Origin: Planctomycetota bacterium
Lineage (GTDB): Bacteria > Planctomycetota > UBA1135 > UBA2386
DNA length: 64,000 bases
Assembly: GCA_016794425.1 (NCBI GenBank)
Contig: JAEUHR010000044.1
Coordinates: forward strand, 62,001 to 126,000
Direction: 5' to 3'
Numbering within the stretch: the first letter of the stretch is position 1; every line of letters starts with the position of its first letter. Below the pieces are notes generated by a model. That model saw nothing but the letters and a program-made list of their open reading frames with translations. It was not told the DNA's origin and searched no databases. The position numbers and the translations under genes were made by a program. Of the stretch, positions 25,445 through 34,116 are shown one piece after another.

Positions 25445-27457
25445 TCAGCCTGGCGCCGCCGGCGCGACGCGGCGACCGATGCCGATCGCCAGCACCGCCA
25501 GCACCCCGACCGCGGCGAGCTGCAGCCAGCCCAGTCGGCTGGCCGCCCGTTCGGCCGCCGCGATCGGCGCCGCCTCGTCGCGTGCCGCAGCGAGCTTGCC
25601 GGCCAGCCGTGCCGCCGCGGCCGCGTCGGGCGCCAACGGCTGCGCGGCCTCGTACTCACGCAGCGCCGACGCGAGCTGCCGCAGCGACCAGCGCGCATCG
25701 CCGGCCAGTTCGCGCAGGTAGGCAGTCGGTGCGCGGCTCTGCGCCACCGCAGCCAGCACCTCGTCCCACCGCCGCGCCTGCGCCGCCGTGTAGGCCTGCA
25801 GTTCCGCGGCGGCTTCGTCGAGTGTCCCCCCGATGGCCAGCGCGAGCCCCGGATCGTCGCGCCGCAGGTAGCTGTCCGACAGCAGACGATCCAGCACCGG
25901 CCGGTCGTCGACCAGCACCGGCCCGCCCGCGGCCGCGTCGAACCAGGCGTCGGGGCGCGCCGCGGCGGTGACGATGCCGCGCCAGGCCGCGAGGTCGTCG
26001 GCCGACAGCGCCGTACCGTCGGCGCCGTACGCCCTGAGCCGCGCCGGCTCGGGTGCGCGATCGCGCCGCGCCACCAGCAGCGCGTTGCGCGAGGCCGGCA
26101 GCAGCAGCACCGATGCGTGGCCGAACACCGCGGCCACCGTGGCCGCGATCGCGCGCAGCACCGGATCGTCGCGGCGCAGCGCGCCGATGTTGCACGCCAG
26201 CACGCCGCCGGGCAGCAGCCGGTCGTGCGCGTGCGCGAAGAACTCGCGGCTCGCGAGGTGTGCCGGCACGTAGACCTGGTGCGCGTAGGCGTCGACGTGG
26301 ATCACGTGCCAACGGCGATCGGTGCGCGCCAGGAACACGCGGCCGTCCACCACGAACGCGTCGCCCGGCGCCTTCGCCGCGGCGAACCAGCGGTCGCCGA
26401 GTTCGCGGCATGCCGGATCGATGTCGACGCCGTCGACGCGCGCGCCGGGGAACACGCCGGCATAGACCGCGCGCAGCGAGCCCGCCGCATCGCCGATCGA
26501 CAGCGCGCGCAGGTCGGCCGGCGGCGCGCCGTCGCCGGCCAGCAGAGGCGCCAGCGCATGCCAGTCGTAGTAGGCGCCAGCGGTCAGGGCCGAGCCGGCG
26601 ACGAACAGCGAGTGGAACGAGTCGAGGCCTTCGTTGACGACCAGCTGCGTGCGCGGCGGCGCTGCCTCCGGGTGTGTGCGCTGCACCTGCAGGAACTGCA
26701 CACGGCTTTCGCGCTCGGCCAGCAGTTCGACGCCCGGCGGCGCCGGCCGCAGCGGACCGGTGTGGCCGAACGGCAGCAGGCCCGACACCAGCAGCACGAC
26801 CGCGGCCCGCCCCGCCGGTGCGCGGCCACGCAGCGTGCACGCCGCGGCGGCGCACAGCAGCGCGGCGGCGATGCCCGCCGCGGCGCGGCAACCGAACGTC
26901 GGCACCAGCCAGTGCGTCGCCGTGAACGTGCCGACCAGGCTGCCGAGCGTGCCCGCGGCGCCGATCGCACCGGCCGCGCGCCCGACCGCGACCGACGCCC
27001 GCACCACCAGCGTCACCAGCAGGGGCGACACGGCGCCCAGCAGCAGCATCGGCGGCCCGAACACGACCGCGGTCGCGACGAACGAGCCGCGCACCAGGGC
27101 CGGCATCGCGGCGTCGAGCGGCAGCCCCGCCGGCAGCAGCCACTCGGCCAACGCCCGCGTCGCATACGGCGCGAGCCCGAGCCACAGGCCGGCGGCGAAC
27201 AGCAACCGGGCCGGCCCCGCCGCCGCGTCGGCCCGCGCGGCGAACCGACCGCCGAGCCAGGCCCCCGCTGCCAGCGCGGCCAGGATGATGCCGATCACGT
27301 TGGTCCACACGTAGGCGCTGTCGCCGAAGTGCGGCGCCAGCAGGCGCACGGCGGTCAGCTCGGCGGCCATGCAGCCGAAGCCGCACAACCAGGCCGCGGC
27401 GAGGCCTCGCGGCAGCGACAGGCCGGCGACCGGCGCGGCGGCGGCGACGCCGGTCAC
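25445..27457 (-). CDS. Polytopic membrane protein with spermidine-synthase-like domain
   Basis: 670 residues. The N-terminal ~220 residues have about seven hydrophobic segments, beginning AAAWLCGFGCMAAELTAVRLLAPHFG, the pattern of fused spermidine-synthase membrane domains. The central part has a degenerate methyltransferase-like Rossmann region (SIGDAAGSLRAVYAGVFPGARVDGVDIDPACREL) and VIHVDAYAHQVYVPAHLASREFF. The canonical GGGDG motif is replaced by SIGDAAGS, so classical spermidine synthesis is doubtful. The C-terminal part is helical, perhaps TPR-like, with a final hydrophobic anchor. GTG overlaps the upstream stop (GTGA). Confidence 0.7.
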   Translation of the reverse strand: MTGVAAAAPVAGLSLPRGLAAAWLCGFGCMAAELTAVRLLAPHFGDSAYVWTNVIGIILAALAAGAWLGGRFAARADAAAGPARLLFAAGLWLGLAPYATRALAEWLLPAGLPLDAAMPALVRGSFVATAVVFGPPMLLLGAVSPLLVTLVVRASVAVGRAAGAIGAAGTLGSLVGTFTATHWLVPTFGCRAAAGIAAALLCAAAACTLRGRAPAGRAAVVLLVSGLLPFGHTGPLRPAPPGVELLAERESRVQFLQVQRTHPEAAPPRTQLVVNEGLDSFHSLFVAGSALTAGAYYDWHALAPLLAGDGAPPADLRALSIGDAAGSLRAVYAGVFPGARVDGVDIDPACRELGDRWFAAAKAPGDAFVVDGRVFLARTDRRWHVIHVDAYAHQVYVPAHLASREFFAHAHDRLLPGGVLACNIGALRRDDPVLRAIAATVAAVFGHASVLLLPASRNALLVARRDRAPEPARLRAYGADGTALSADDLAAWRGIVTAAARPDAWFDAAAGGPVLVDDRPVLDRLLSDSYLRRDDPGLALAIGGTLDEAAAELQAYTAAQARRWDEVLAAVAQSRAPTAYLRELAGDARWSLRQLASALREYEAAQPLAPDAAAAARLAGKLAAARDEAAPIAAAERAASRLGWLQLAAVGVLAVLAIGIGRRVAPAAPG

Positions 27458-28866
27458 TTCTTCTCGGCCGCGGCGTCCTTCTCGGCGGCCTTCGGCACCG
27501 AGGCACGGTAGATCACCGGGAACAGGTAGTCCCAGTCGCGCCGCAGCTTGAAGCCCTTCTCCATGTCGCGGAACGACCGCTCCTTCTTCTCGGGCACGGC
27601 CTTGTCGTTGACCACGACCGTGAACTCCTTGCCGAGGTCGACGATGTCGTCGTTGAGCCGCAACACGAACCGCTCGATGCCGCGCGCCTGCACGACGATG
27701 CGGTTCTGCGCGCGGTCGGCGGTCACCTCGATGCGGGGCCGCGCGTCGAGCGGCGCCCCCAGCATCGGATCCGAGCGGTCGATCTCCACCCAGTAGGCCC
27801 GCTTGTAGCGGTCGTGGTTCGGCTCGATCACGACGCGGCTCGGCGTCATGTTGCGCCGCTGCTTGGCGGACCATTCGGTGATCGCCGGCCCGGCCGCGCG
27901 GTGCGGGTACTCGTCGGTCGCGTCGACCACGGTGACGCTGCCCGGCGTCAGTTCTTCGAACCGCTTGCGCAGCGCATCGACCACGGCCGCATTGGCCGCG
28001 GTCTTCACCATCAGCACCGGCATGCCGAGCATGCTGCCGAGCCGGATGTCGTCGACGGCGACCGGATCGCGCAGCACGACGCCGGCGAAGCGGTCCGGGA
28101 AGATCGACACGAACCGCAGCCCGAAACCGCAGGCGCCGCGGCCACAGTCGAGGAAGGTGCGCGCGCGGTCGACGTTGAAGCCGGTCATCACGCGGCCCCA
28201 GCCGGCGAACACCGCGGTGTTGCGGCGCATCTCCTCGGCTTCGGCGCCTTCGCGCGAGTAGTCCGGCACCGGGTCCAGCTCGAGTCCGTTCGGCACGTGC
28301 GGCACGACGAAGATCGTGTCGAGCTGCGTGTCGGTCTTGTCCCAGACGGCCGCGAAGTAGTCCGCGGGCTTGGCCCAGCTGCCTTCCGCCCCCGCCGTGC
28401 CCGGCAGCACGACGAACGTGCGCAGCGACGTCTCGGGCTTGTAGCCCTTGGGCAGGTAGAAGCTGTAGTCGACACCGTCTTCCTTGGCGGTCTCCTTGCG
28501 CAGCTGGCCGAGCGAGAATGAAGGCCGCGGCAGTTCGAAACAGTTCTCGAACACGGCGCGCAGATCGGCCATCGACCCGAGCAGGTCGCCCTTCCTGGCG
28601 CTGAGCTTCTGCCACTCGTCGTCGAAGTCCGACAGGGTCTTCTCGCGCTTCTTGTTGGTCTTCTCGCGGTCCTTGATGCTGGTCGCGCGGTCGTAGTCCT
28701 CGTCGGCGCTCAGGTACTTCACCAGCTTGTCGTGCAGCGACTTCTGCTCGGCCGGAGTCAGCCGCGCCGCGCGCGCCGGATCCGTCGTCTGCCCCGCCGC
28801 AGCGGGGTCTCCCTGGGGTGCGAGCACGGCGAGCGGAGCCAACAGCAGCGAAACCAGTACGGACAT
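27454..28866 (-). CDS. Secreted alpha/beta-hydrolase-like protein
   Basis: 470 residues. A signal peptide (MSVLVSLLLAPLAVLAPQ) is followed by a Lys-rich helical region to about residue 110. An esterase-like core follows, beginning VDYSFYLPKGYKPETSLRTFVVLPGTAG. Instead of the usual GxSxG nucleophile I see CGRGACGFGLRFVSIFPDRFAGVVL, so catalysis is uncertain. The C-terminus is a small beta domain with VEVTADRAQNRIVVQARGIERFVL. A good AGGAG lies 5 nt before the ATG. It is coupled to the spermidine-synthase-like gene through GTGA. Confidence 0.65.
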   Translation of the reverse strand: MSVLVSLLLAPLAVLAPQGDPAAAGQTTDPARAARLTPAEQKSLHDKLVKYLSADEDYDRATSIKDREKTNKKREKTLSDFDDEWQKLSARKGDLLGSMADLRAVFENCFELPRPSFSLGQLRKETAKEDGVDYSFYLPKGYKPETSLRTFVVLPGTAGAEGSWAKPADYFAAVWDKTDTQLDTIFVVPHVPNGLELDPVPDYSREGAEAEEMRRNTAVFAGWGRVMTGFNVDRARTFLDCGRGACGFGLRFVSIFPDRFAGVVLRDPVAVDDIRLGSMLGMPVLMVKTAANAAVVDALRKRFEELTPGSVTVVDATDEYPHRAAGPAITEWSAKQRRNMTPSRVVIEPNHDRYKRAYWVEIDRSDPMLGAPLDARPRIEVTADRAQNRIVVQARGIERFVLRLNDDIVDLGKEFTVVVNDKAVPEKKERSFRDMEKGFKLRRDWDYLFPVIYRASVPKAAEKDAAAEKK

Positions 28867-28997
28867 CGGCACTCCTGGTGGGAAGCGGGGCCGGCGCCGC
28901 GCGGCGCCGTCAGAGGGGAGCTGCCAGCACGGTAGCCGAGCGCGGCGGCGCGGGCTACTGCCGGCCCCCGGTCGTGCGGACCGCGCGCGCGTCCGGC

Positions 28998-29260
28998 TCA
29001 GACCAGCTCGACTTCGCGGTTGCCCGGCACGACCTCGCCGAGCGCGAACGGGCGTTCGCCGACCGCGACCAGCGCCTGTTTGCGGGCGCCGGCGCCCGCA
29101 GGCAGGCTGCGCGGCACGTTGTCGGGCAGCCCACCGCCGGTGATGTGCGCCATCGCCGTCCGCAGTTCGCTCGGCACCAGCGGCATGCCGGCGTACTTCT
29201 CGTCGACGTCGACGCCGGCGCGCTGGTAGGCCGAAGAGGCTTCGCTCGAGGTGGTGCGCC
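28998..29260 (-). pseudogene. purM: purM remnant with internal deletions
   Basis: A single minus-strand frame carries three pieces of AIR synthetase joined directly. First comes the N-terminal AYQRAGVDVD, then AMAHITGGGLPDNVPRSLPAG (in intact PurM about 230 residues later), then the C-terminal ALGEVVPGNREVELV. The ATP-binding and catalytic middle is missing and no ATG, GTG or usable start precedes the first piece. About 87 codons remain of an expected ~340. The codons are still GC-rich and in frame, so the deletions are recent or the piece is under drift without a frameshift. The upper boundary is approximate. The gap 28867-28997 holds only the hydrolase leader and a GC-rich palindrome. Confidence 0.75.
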
Positions 29261-29342
29261 GATGCGGGGCGGCGACGCTGCGGCGCCGGGCCGCGGCGCG
29301 GCAACAATTCGGCGCCGGGCTGGACTCGTGCGCGTGCCGCTC

Positions 29343-29348
29343 GATGAT
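29343..29348 (+). promoter_or_regulatory. Possible -10 element for dxr
   Basis: GATGAT ends 6 nt before the GTG at 29355; only the second and last bases match the consensus strongly. Confidence 0.3.
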
Positions 29349-29354
29349 CGCGGC

Positions 29355-30521
29355 GTGGCGAGACAGAGCGTCGCGGTTCTCGGTTGTACGGGCTCGGTCG
29401 GCCAGCAGGCACTGGACGTGCTCGCCGAGCAGCCGGGCCGCTTCCGGGTCGCGCTGCTGGCAGCCCACACGCAGACCCAGGCCCTGGCGGCGGCCGCGGC
29501 CACCCACCGGCCGGCGGCGGTGTGCCTGACCGGCGGCGGCGAACTGCCCGAACTGCCGCCCGGCACGCGCGGCTTCCGCGGCCCCGACGGGCTGCTGGCG
29601 GCGCTGGACGCGACCGAGCCCGACCGCGTGCTGAACGCGATCACCGGCGCCGCCGGCCTCGCGGCGTCGGACTGGACGCTGCGGCACGGCCGCACGCTGC
29701 TGCTGGCGAACAAGGAGTCGCTCGTCGCCGCCGGTTCGTGGCTGATGCCGCTGGCGCGCACACACGGCGCCACGATCCTGCCGGTCGACAGCGAACACTG
29801 CGCGGTGTTCCAGTGCCTGCACGGCGAGGATCCGCGCGCGGTGCGCCGGATCTGGCTGACCGGCTCCGGCGGCCCGTTCCGCGAACGGCCGCTCGACACG
29901 TTCGCGGCGATCACGCGCGACGAGGCGCTGCGGCATCCGACCTGGACGATGGGCCCGCGCATCACGATCGGCAGCGCGACGATGATGAACAAGGCGTTCG
30001 AGGTGCTCGAAGCGCACTGGCTGTTCGACCTGCCGCCGTCGGCGATCGAAGTCGTCGTGCACCCGCAGAGCATCGTGCACTCGATGGTCGAGTTCCACGA
30101 CGGCTCGATCCTGGCGCAGTGCGGCGTGCCGGACATGCGGCTGCCGATCCGGTTCTGCCTCGGCTGGCCGGACCGACTGCCGTCGACGTTCCAGCCGTTC
30201 GACCCGGTGCGCTGGCGCAAGCTCGAGTTCCTGCCGGTCGATCCGCAGCGCTACCCGGCGGTGCCGCTGGCCTACGAAGTGCTGCAGCGCGGCGGCGACG
30301 CCGGCGCCGTGCTGAACGCGGCCGACGAGGTCGCGACCGCGGCGTTCCTGGCCGGCGAGCTGCCGTTCCCGGCCATCACCGCCGGCGTCGCCGCGGCCGT
30401 GCACAGCCGCCCGCCGCGCCAGATCCGCTCGCTGCAGGACGCCGTGGCGGCCGATGCAGAAGGCCGGGCCATGGCGCGCGCCTTCGTCGCCAGCCAGCTC
30501 CCGACCGATCGACTACCCTGA
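29355..30521 (+). CDS. dxr: 1-deoxy-D-xylulose-5-phosphate reductoisomerase
   Basis: NADPH-dependent committed step of the MEP isoprenoid pathway, cytoplasmic. 388 residues. It has VAVLGCTGSVGQQALDVL (NADPH site), LLLANKESLVAAG, LPVDSEHCAVFQCL with the metal-binding Asp/Glu, LTGSGGPFR, and MGPRITIGSATMMNKAFEVLEAHWLF. GTG at 29355 directly opens the NADPH-binding strand and no longer in-frame ATG fits. The next gene is rseP, the common dxr-rseP order. Confidence 0.95.
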   Translation: MARQSVAVLGCTGSVGQQALDVLAEQPGRFRVALLAAHTQTQALAAAAATHRPAAVCLTGGGELPELPPGTRGFRGPDGLLAALDATEPDRVLNAITGAAGLAASDWTLRHGRTLLLANKESLVAAGSWLMPLARTHGATILPVDSEHCAVFQCLHGEDPRAVRRIWLTGSGGPFRERPLDTFAAITRDEALRHPTWTMGPRITIGSATMMNKAFEVLEAHWLFDLPPSAIEVVVHPQSIVHSMVEFHDGSILAQCGVPDMRLPIRFCLGWPDRLPSTFQPFDPVRWRKLEFLPVDPQRYPAVPLAYEVLQRGGDAGAVLNAADEVATAAFLAGELPFPAITAGVAAAVHSRPPRQIRSLQDAVAADAEGRAMARAFVASQLPTDRLP

Positions 30522-30537
30522 TGGACGACACCCTCTG

Positions 30538-32349
30538 ATGGACGTCGGCAGCATCCTCCTGGCGGCGATCGGCATCGGCCTGCTGATCTTCCTGCACGAG
30601 CTCGGCCACTTCCTGGCCGCGCGCCTGGCCGGTGTGCGCGTCGAGGTGTTCTCGCTCGGGTTCGGCCCGCGCCTGTGCGGCGTCGACTGGCGCGGCACCG
30701 ACTTCCGCCTCTCGCTGGTGCCGTTCGGCGGCTACGTGATGGTCGCCGGCCAGGACCCGAGCGACCGCCGCTACCCGGCGGCGCAGTCGCTGTGGGCCAA
30801 GTCGGCCGGCCAGCGCGCGCTGTTCTGGGTCGGCGGCGTGCTGATGAACGTGCTGTTCGCCGTGCTCGTGTTCCCGCTGGTGTTCCACGCCGGCGTGAAG
30901 TTCGAGGCGCCGGTGGTCGGTCGCATCGCGCCGGGCAGCGCCGCCTGGGAAGCGCAGCTGCAACCCGGCGAACGCGTGCTCGCGGCCGGCGGCAAGCTGA
31001 TCCGCTCGTTCGACAACCTGGCGGTCGAAGTCGCGCTGCACGGCGGCCGCCCGATCGCACTCGAACTCGAGCGCCCGGGCGGCGCGCGCCGCGTCGTCGA
31101 CGTCACGCCGCACTTCGATCCGGTCGCGGGCCTCTACGGCCTCGGCATCGAGCCGGCGATCGATCCGGAGCCGCCGGCGCTGGTCGTCGACCCGGACGGC
31201 CCGGCGGCGAAGGCGGGCCTGCGCGACGGCGACCGGATCCTGCGCCTCGCCGGCGCGCCGGCGCAGGACGGCTTCCCGGACTCGCTGCAGGTCGGTGTGC
31301 CGATCGCGATCGACGTGCAGCGCGACGGCCAGCCGCTGCAGGTCCAGGTCACGCCGACGCGCGGCGCCGACGCACCGCCGCGCATCGGCGTGCGGCCGCT
31401 GCCGCGCCGCATCGCCGGGCTGCGGCCCGGCAGCGCCCTGATCGAACGGCTCGGCCTGCAGCGCGACGACCTCGTGCTCGCGATCGACGGCGCGCCGTTC
31501 ACCGGCGGCGACCTCGCCGTCGCCGCGGTCGGCACCGGCCGCACGCGCTGGCTGTTGTTGCGCGACGGCCAGCAGCTCGCGCTCGAAGCCGACGCGACGG
31601 CCGACGAACGGGAGGCACTGCCGTCCCACATCGCTCTGGTCGCCGACGTCGACGCCACGCTGGTGCTGCCGCAGCCCGGCCATCCGGCCGAACGTGCCGG
31701 CATGCGCCCCGGCGACCGCATCGTCGCCGTCGACGGCGTCGCGACCGACCATTGGGACGACGTCGTCGAGCAGGTCACCGGCGCCGGCGAACGGGCCCTG
31801 CGCATCGACGTGCGCCGCGCGGCAGCGGCGCCCGAAACGGCGACCGCCGGCGACGGCGGCGAGCTCGTCGCGCTGCAGATCACGCCGGCGCGGCTCGACC
31901 CCGACCTCGGACTCGGCTGGCAGCTCGCGCACCTTCAGCACGAGGTCAAGGCGACCGGCGTCGCCGACGCGGTGCGGCTCGGCGCGGTCTGTTCGCTCGA
32001 CCTCGTCAAGCAGCTCTACGTGACGCTGAAGCGGCTCGTCACCGGCGACGTCGCCGCGAAGAACCTCAGCGGCATCATCCGGATCTCGCAGGTCAGCTAC
32101 CACGCGGCGCAGCGCGGGCCGAGCTGGTTCTGGTACTTCCTCGCGCTGCTGAGCCTGAACCTCGCGTTCGTGAACCTGCTGCCGATCCCGGTGCTCGACG
32201 GCGGTTACCTGCTGTTCGTGCTGATCGAGAAGATCAAGGGTTCGCCGGTCAGCACACGGGTGTTCGGCTACAGCCAGATCCTCGGCCTGGTGTTCGTGCT
32301 GCTGCTGGTGTTGTTCGTCACCTACAACGACATCTTGCGGTTGCTGTAG
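30538..32349 (+). CDS. rseP: RseP-like site-2 protease with four PDZ-like domains
   Basis: 603 residues, longer than the usual ~450. The first membrane segment contains the zinc motif HELGH (residues 20-24). The C-terminal membrane core has LNLAFVNLLPIPVLDGGYLLF, where the Asp completes the metal site. Between them I count four PDZ-like segments, opening VVGRIAPGSAAWEAQLQPGERV, LVVDPDGPAAKAGLRDGDRI, GLRPGSALIERLGLQRDDLV and LPQPGHPAERAGMRPGDRI. It cleaves membrane-embedded substrates such as anti-sigma factors. ATG at 30538 lies 16 nt after dxr; the following gene may be co-transcribed. Confidence 0.92.
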   Translation: MDVGSILLAAIGIGLLIFLHELGHFLAARLAGVRVEVFSLGFGPRLCGVDWRGTDFRLSLVPFGGYVMVAGQDPSDRRYPAAQSLWAKSAGQRALFWVGGVLMNVLFAVLVFPLVFHAGVKFEAPVVGRIAPGSAAWEAQLQPGERVLAAGGKLIRSFDNLAVEVALHGGRPIALELERPGGARRVVDVTPHFDPVAGLYGLGIEPAIDPEPPALVVDPDGPAAKAGLRDGDRILRLAGAPAQDGFPDSLQVGVPIAIDVQRDGQPLQVQVTPTRGADAPPRIGVRPLPRRIAGLRPGSALIERLGLQRDDLVLAIDGAPFTGGDLAVAAVGTGRTRWLLLRDGQQLALEADATADEREALPSHIALVADVDATLVLPQPGHPAERAGMRPGDRIVAVDGVATDHWDDVVEQVTGAGERALRIDVRRAAAAPETATAGDGGELVALQITPARLDPDLGLGWQLAHLQHEVKATGVADAVRLGAVCSLDLVKQLYVTLKRLVTGDVAAKNLSGIIRISQVSYHAAQRGPSWFWYFLALLSLNLAFVNLLPIPVLDGGYLLFVLIEKIKGSPVSTRVFGYSQILGLVFVLLLVLFVTYNDILRLL

Positions 32350-32375
32350 CCCGGCCGGCGCCGTCGAATCCGCCG

Positions 32376-33233
32376 GTGCCCCATCTGCTCCCCGTGCTGC
32401 GCCTGCTGCGCGTCGGCACACTGTTCTCCCCCGCCGCCGACGTCACCGCGTCGCTCGCCGTGCTCGGCCTGCCGTGGAACGGCACCGCCGTCGGCGCCGT
32501 CGCGGCCGGCACGCTGCTCTACGCCGGCGGCATGGTCTGGAACGACGTCGCCGACCGCCGGCTCGACGCCGTGCAGCGGCCCGAACGGCCGTTGCCGCGC
32601 GGCGACGTGACGCCGGCCTTCGCGGTCGGGCTGGGCGGGTTGCTGTTCGCGGCGGCGCTGCTGGTCTCGCCGTGCCGCGGTCACCACGCGCTGCTCGCCG
32701 CGCTGATCCTGCTCTACGACTTCGGCAGCAAGCGCCTCGGCTGGCTGTCGGCCCCGCTGATGGGTTCGCTGCGCGCACTGAACCTCGGCACCGCGCTGGC
32801 GATCGCCGACACCGCGCCGCCGGCGGCCGTGCAGGCGCTGTGGATCGCCAGCGGCTGCTACGGCGTCTACATCCTCGCGGTCACGCTGCTCGGCATCTTC
32901 GAGGACGAGCCGAACGTGCGCGGCCGGGCCGTCGCGGCGGTGCAGTCGGCGCCACCGCTGGTGGCGCTGGCCGGCATCGCGGCGGTGCAGCAGTCGTTCT
33001 GGCCGGCGCCGGCGCTGGCCCTGCTGCCGGCACTGTGGTTCCTGCGGCGCAACACGCGGCTCGGCACCTGGGACCAGCCGGCGATCCGGCGCTCGATGCT
33101 GTTCCTGCTGCTCGGCACGATGCTCTACACGGCGCTGCTGGCGCTGGCCGCCGGCCGGCCGTGGGAAGCGATCGCGATCGCCGCCGGCATCGCGCCGGCA
33201 CGCTGGATCGCGCGCCGCATCGCGCTGACCTGA
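32376..33233 (+). CDS. UbiA-family prenyltransferase
   Basis: 285 residues from GTG, with about eight hydrophobic segments. The first Asp-rich motif is NDVADRRLDAVQRPERPLPRG (NDxxDxxxD plus the RP..G segment). The second is reduced to YDFGSKRLGWLSAPLMGSLRALN. These define UbiA-type intramembrane prenyltransferases. The acceptor is unknown; quinone, haem or other aromatic substrates are all possible. It follows dxr and rseP, which provides the isoprenoid link, and converges on the next gene with 3 bp between stops. Confidence 0.83.
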   Translation: MPHLLPVLRLLRVGTLFSPAADVTASLAVLGLPWNGTAVGAVAAGTLLYAGGMVWNDVADRRLDAVQRPERPLPRGDVTPAFAVGLGGLLFAAALLVSPCRGHHALLAALILLYDFGSKRLGWLSAPLMGSLRALNLGTALAIADTAPPAAVQALWIASGCYGVYILAVTLLGIFEDEPNVRGRAVAAVQSAPPLVALAGIAAVQQSFWPAPALALLPALWFLRRNTRLGTWDQPAIRRSMLFLLLGTMLYTALLALAAGRPWEAIAIAAGIAPARWIARRIALT

Positions 33234-33236
33234 GGC

Positions 33237-34076
33237 TCAGGCGAGACCGAGTTTCTGCAGCCGCGCCTGCCAGGCCGCCTTGGCCTCGTCGCGCGACATC
33301 GTGCCCTGCCGCACCAGCGACTTCAGCGCGCTCTTGAAGCGCTCGAGTTCTTCGGCCGGCGACGGACCCCGCGGCTCGGCCGCGGCCGCCGCTTCGGGTT
33401 CGGCCGGTTCGGCGACCGCCGTTGCCGGCGCCGTCGCGGGCTCGGACTCGGCCGCCGGCTCCGCCTCGGATTCGTCGGCGGACGCCTGCTCGGGTTCGTC
33501 GTCGCCGTGCGCGGCCGCGACCTTGTGCTCCTCGATCGGCAGCTGCTGCTCCGCCGGCGCCGCCTCGCCGACCTGGGCGCGGAACTCGCGCCGCACCTCG
33601 TCGACGTCGGTGTCGAACGGGTCCTGGCCGATGTGCTTGTCGCCGACGTCGGCGGTGCCTTCCCAGCGGAACTCGTCGAGGCTGTCGCCGACGATGCGCT
33701 TCACGCGCGGCTCCATCTCGGTCGACGCGACCGGCGGCCGCCGCTGCTGCAGCATCGACACGACGAACGAGTTCATGCGCGCGAGTGCGTCGATCAGGAA
33801 CGACTCCATCTCCTGCTCGACCCGCTGACCGGCCTGCTCCTGCGCGTCGTGCGCGACCCGCTCGACGATGTCGGCGGCCTGCCGCGTGGCGGTCGCGAAG
33901 AACTCGTGCACTTCCTTCGTCAGCCGCTGCTCGAGCTGCTCGCGGGCCTCGACCTGCTCGAGCTCCCGCAGCGCCTTGTTCTCGTAGCCGAGCCCGGCCA
34001 CAGGGCCGAGCTTGGCGCGCATGCGCTGCCGCTCGCGGCGGAAGTTGTCGAACTGGTCGTTGCTGCGCAGGCTCAT
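33237..34076 (-). CDS. Coiled-coil protein with SHOCT-like C-terminus
   Basis: 279 residues. The N-terminal ~130 are charged helices (Arg/Gln/Glu) typical of coiled coil. The middle is an acidic Glu/Ala/Pro-rich disordered stretch. The last ~35 residues (ELERFKSALKSLVRQGTMSRDEAKAAWQARL) match the pattern of the SHOCT short oligomerisation domain. No enzymatic motif. The start is firm: GGAGGGAG lies just upstream of ATG. It follows the CCA-enzyme gene by 40 bp in the same direction. Confidence 0.65.
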   Translation of the reverse strand: MSLRSNDQFDNFRRERQRMRAKLGPVAGLGYENKALRELEQVEAREQLEQRLTKEVHEFFATATRQAADIVERVAHDAQEQAGQRVEQEMESFLIDALARMNSFVVSMLQQRRPPVASTEMEPRVKRIVGDSLDEFRWEGTADVGDKHIGQDPFDTDVDEVRREFRAQVGEAAPAEQQLPIEEHKVAAAHGDDEPEQASADESEAEPAAESEPATAPATAVAEPAEPEAAAAAEPRGPSPAEELERFKSALKSLVRQGTMSRDEAKAAWQARLQKLGLA

Positions 34077-34116
34077 GTCTCCCTCCGGCGGGCCGATGGC
34101 GGCGCCGTCACGGGCC

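Noticed and set aside
25445..27457. Assignment of this membrane protein as a true spermidine synthase
   Set aside because: The GGGDG motif and the catalytic Asp pair are not intact; only the general fold and topology agree.
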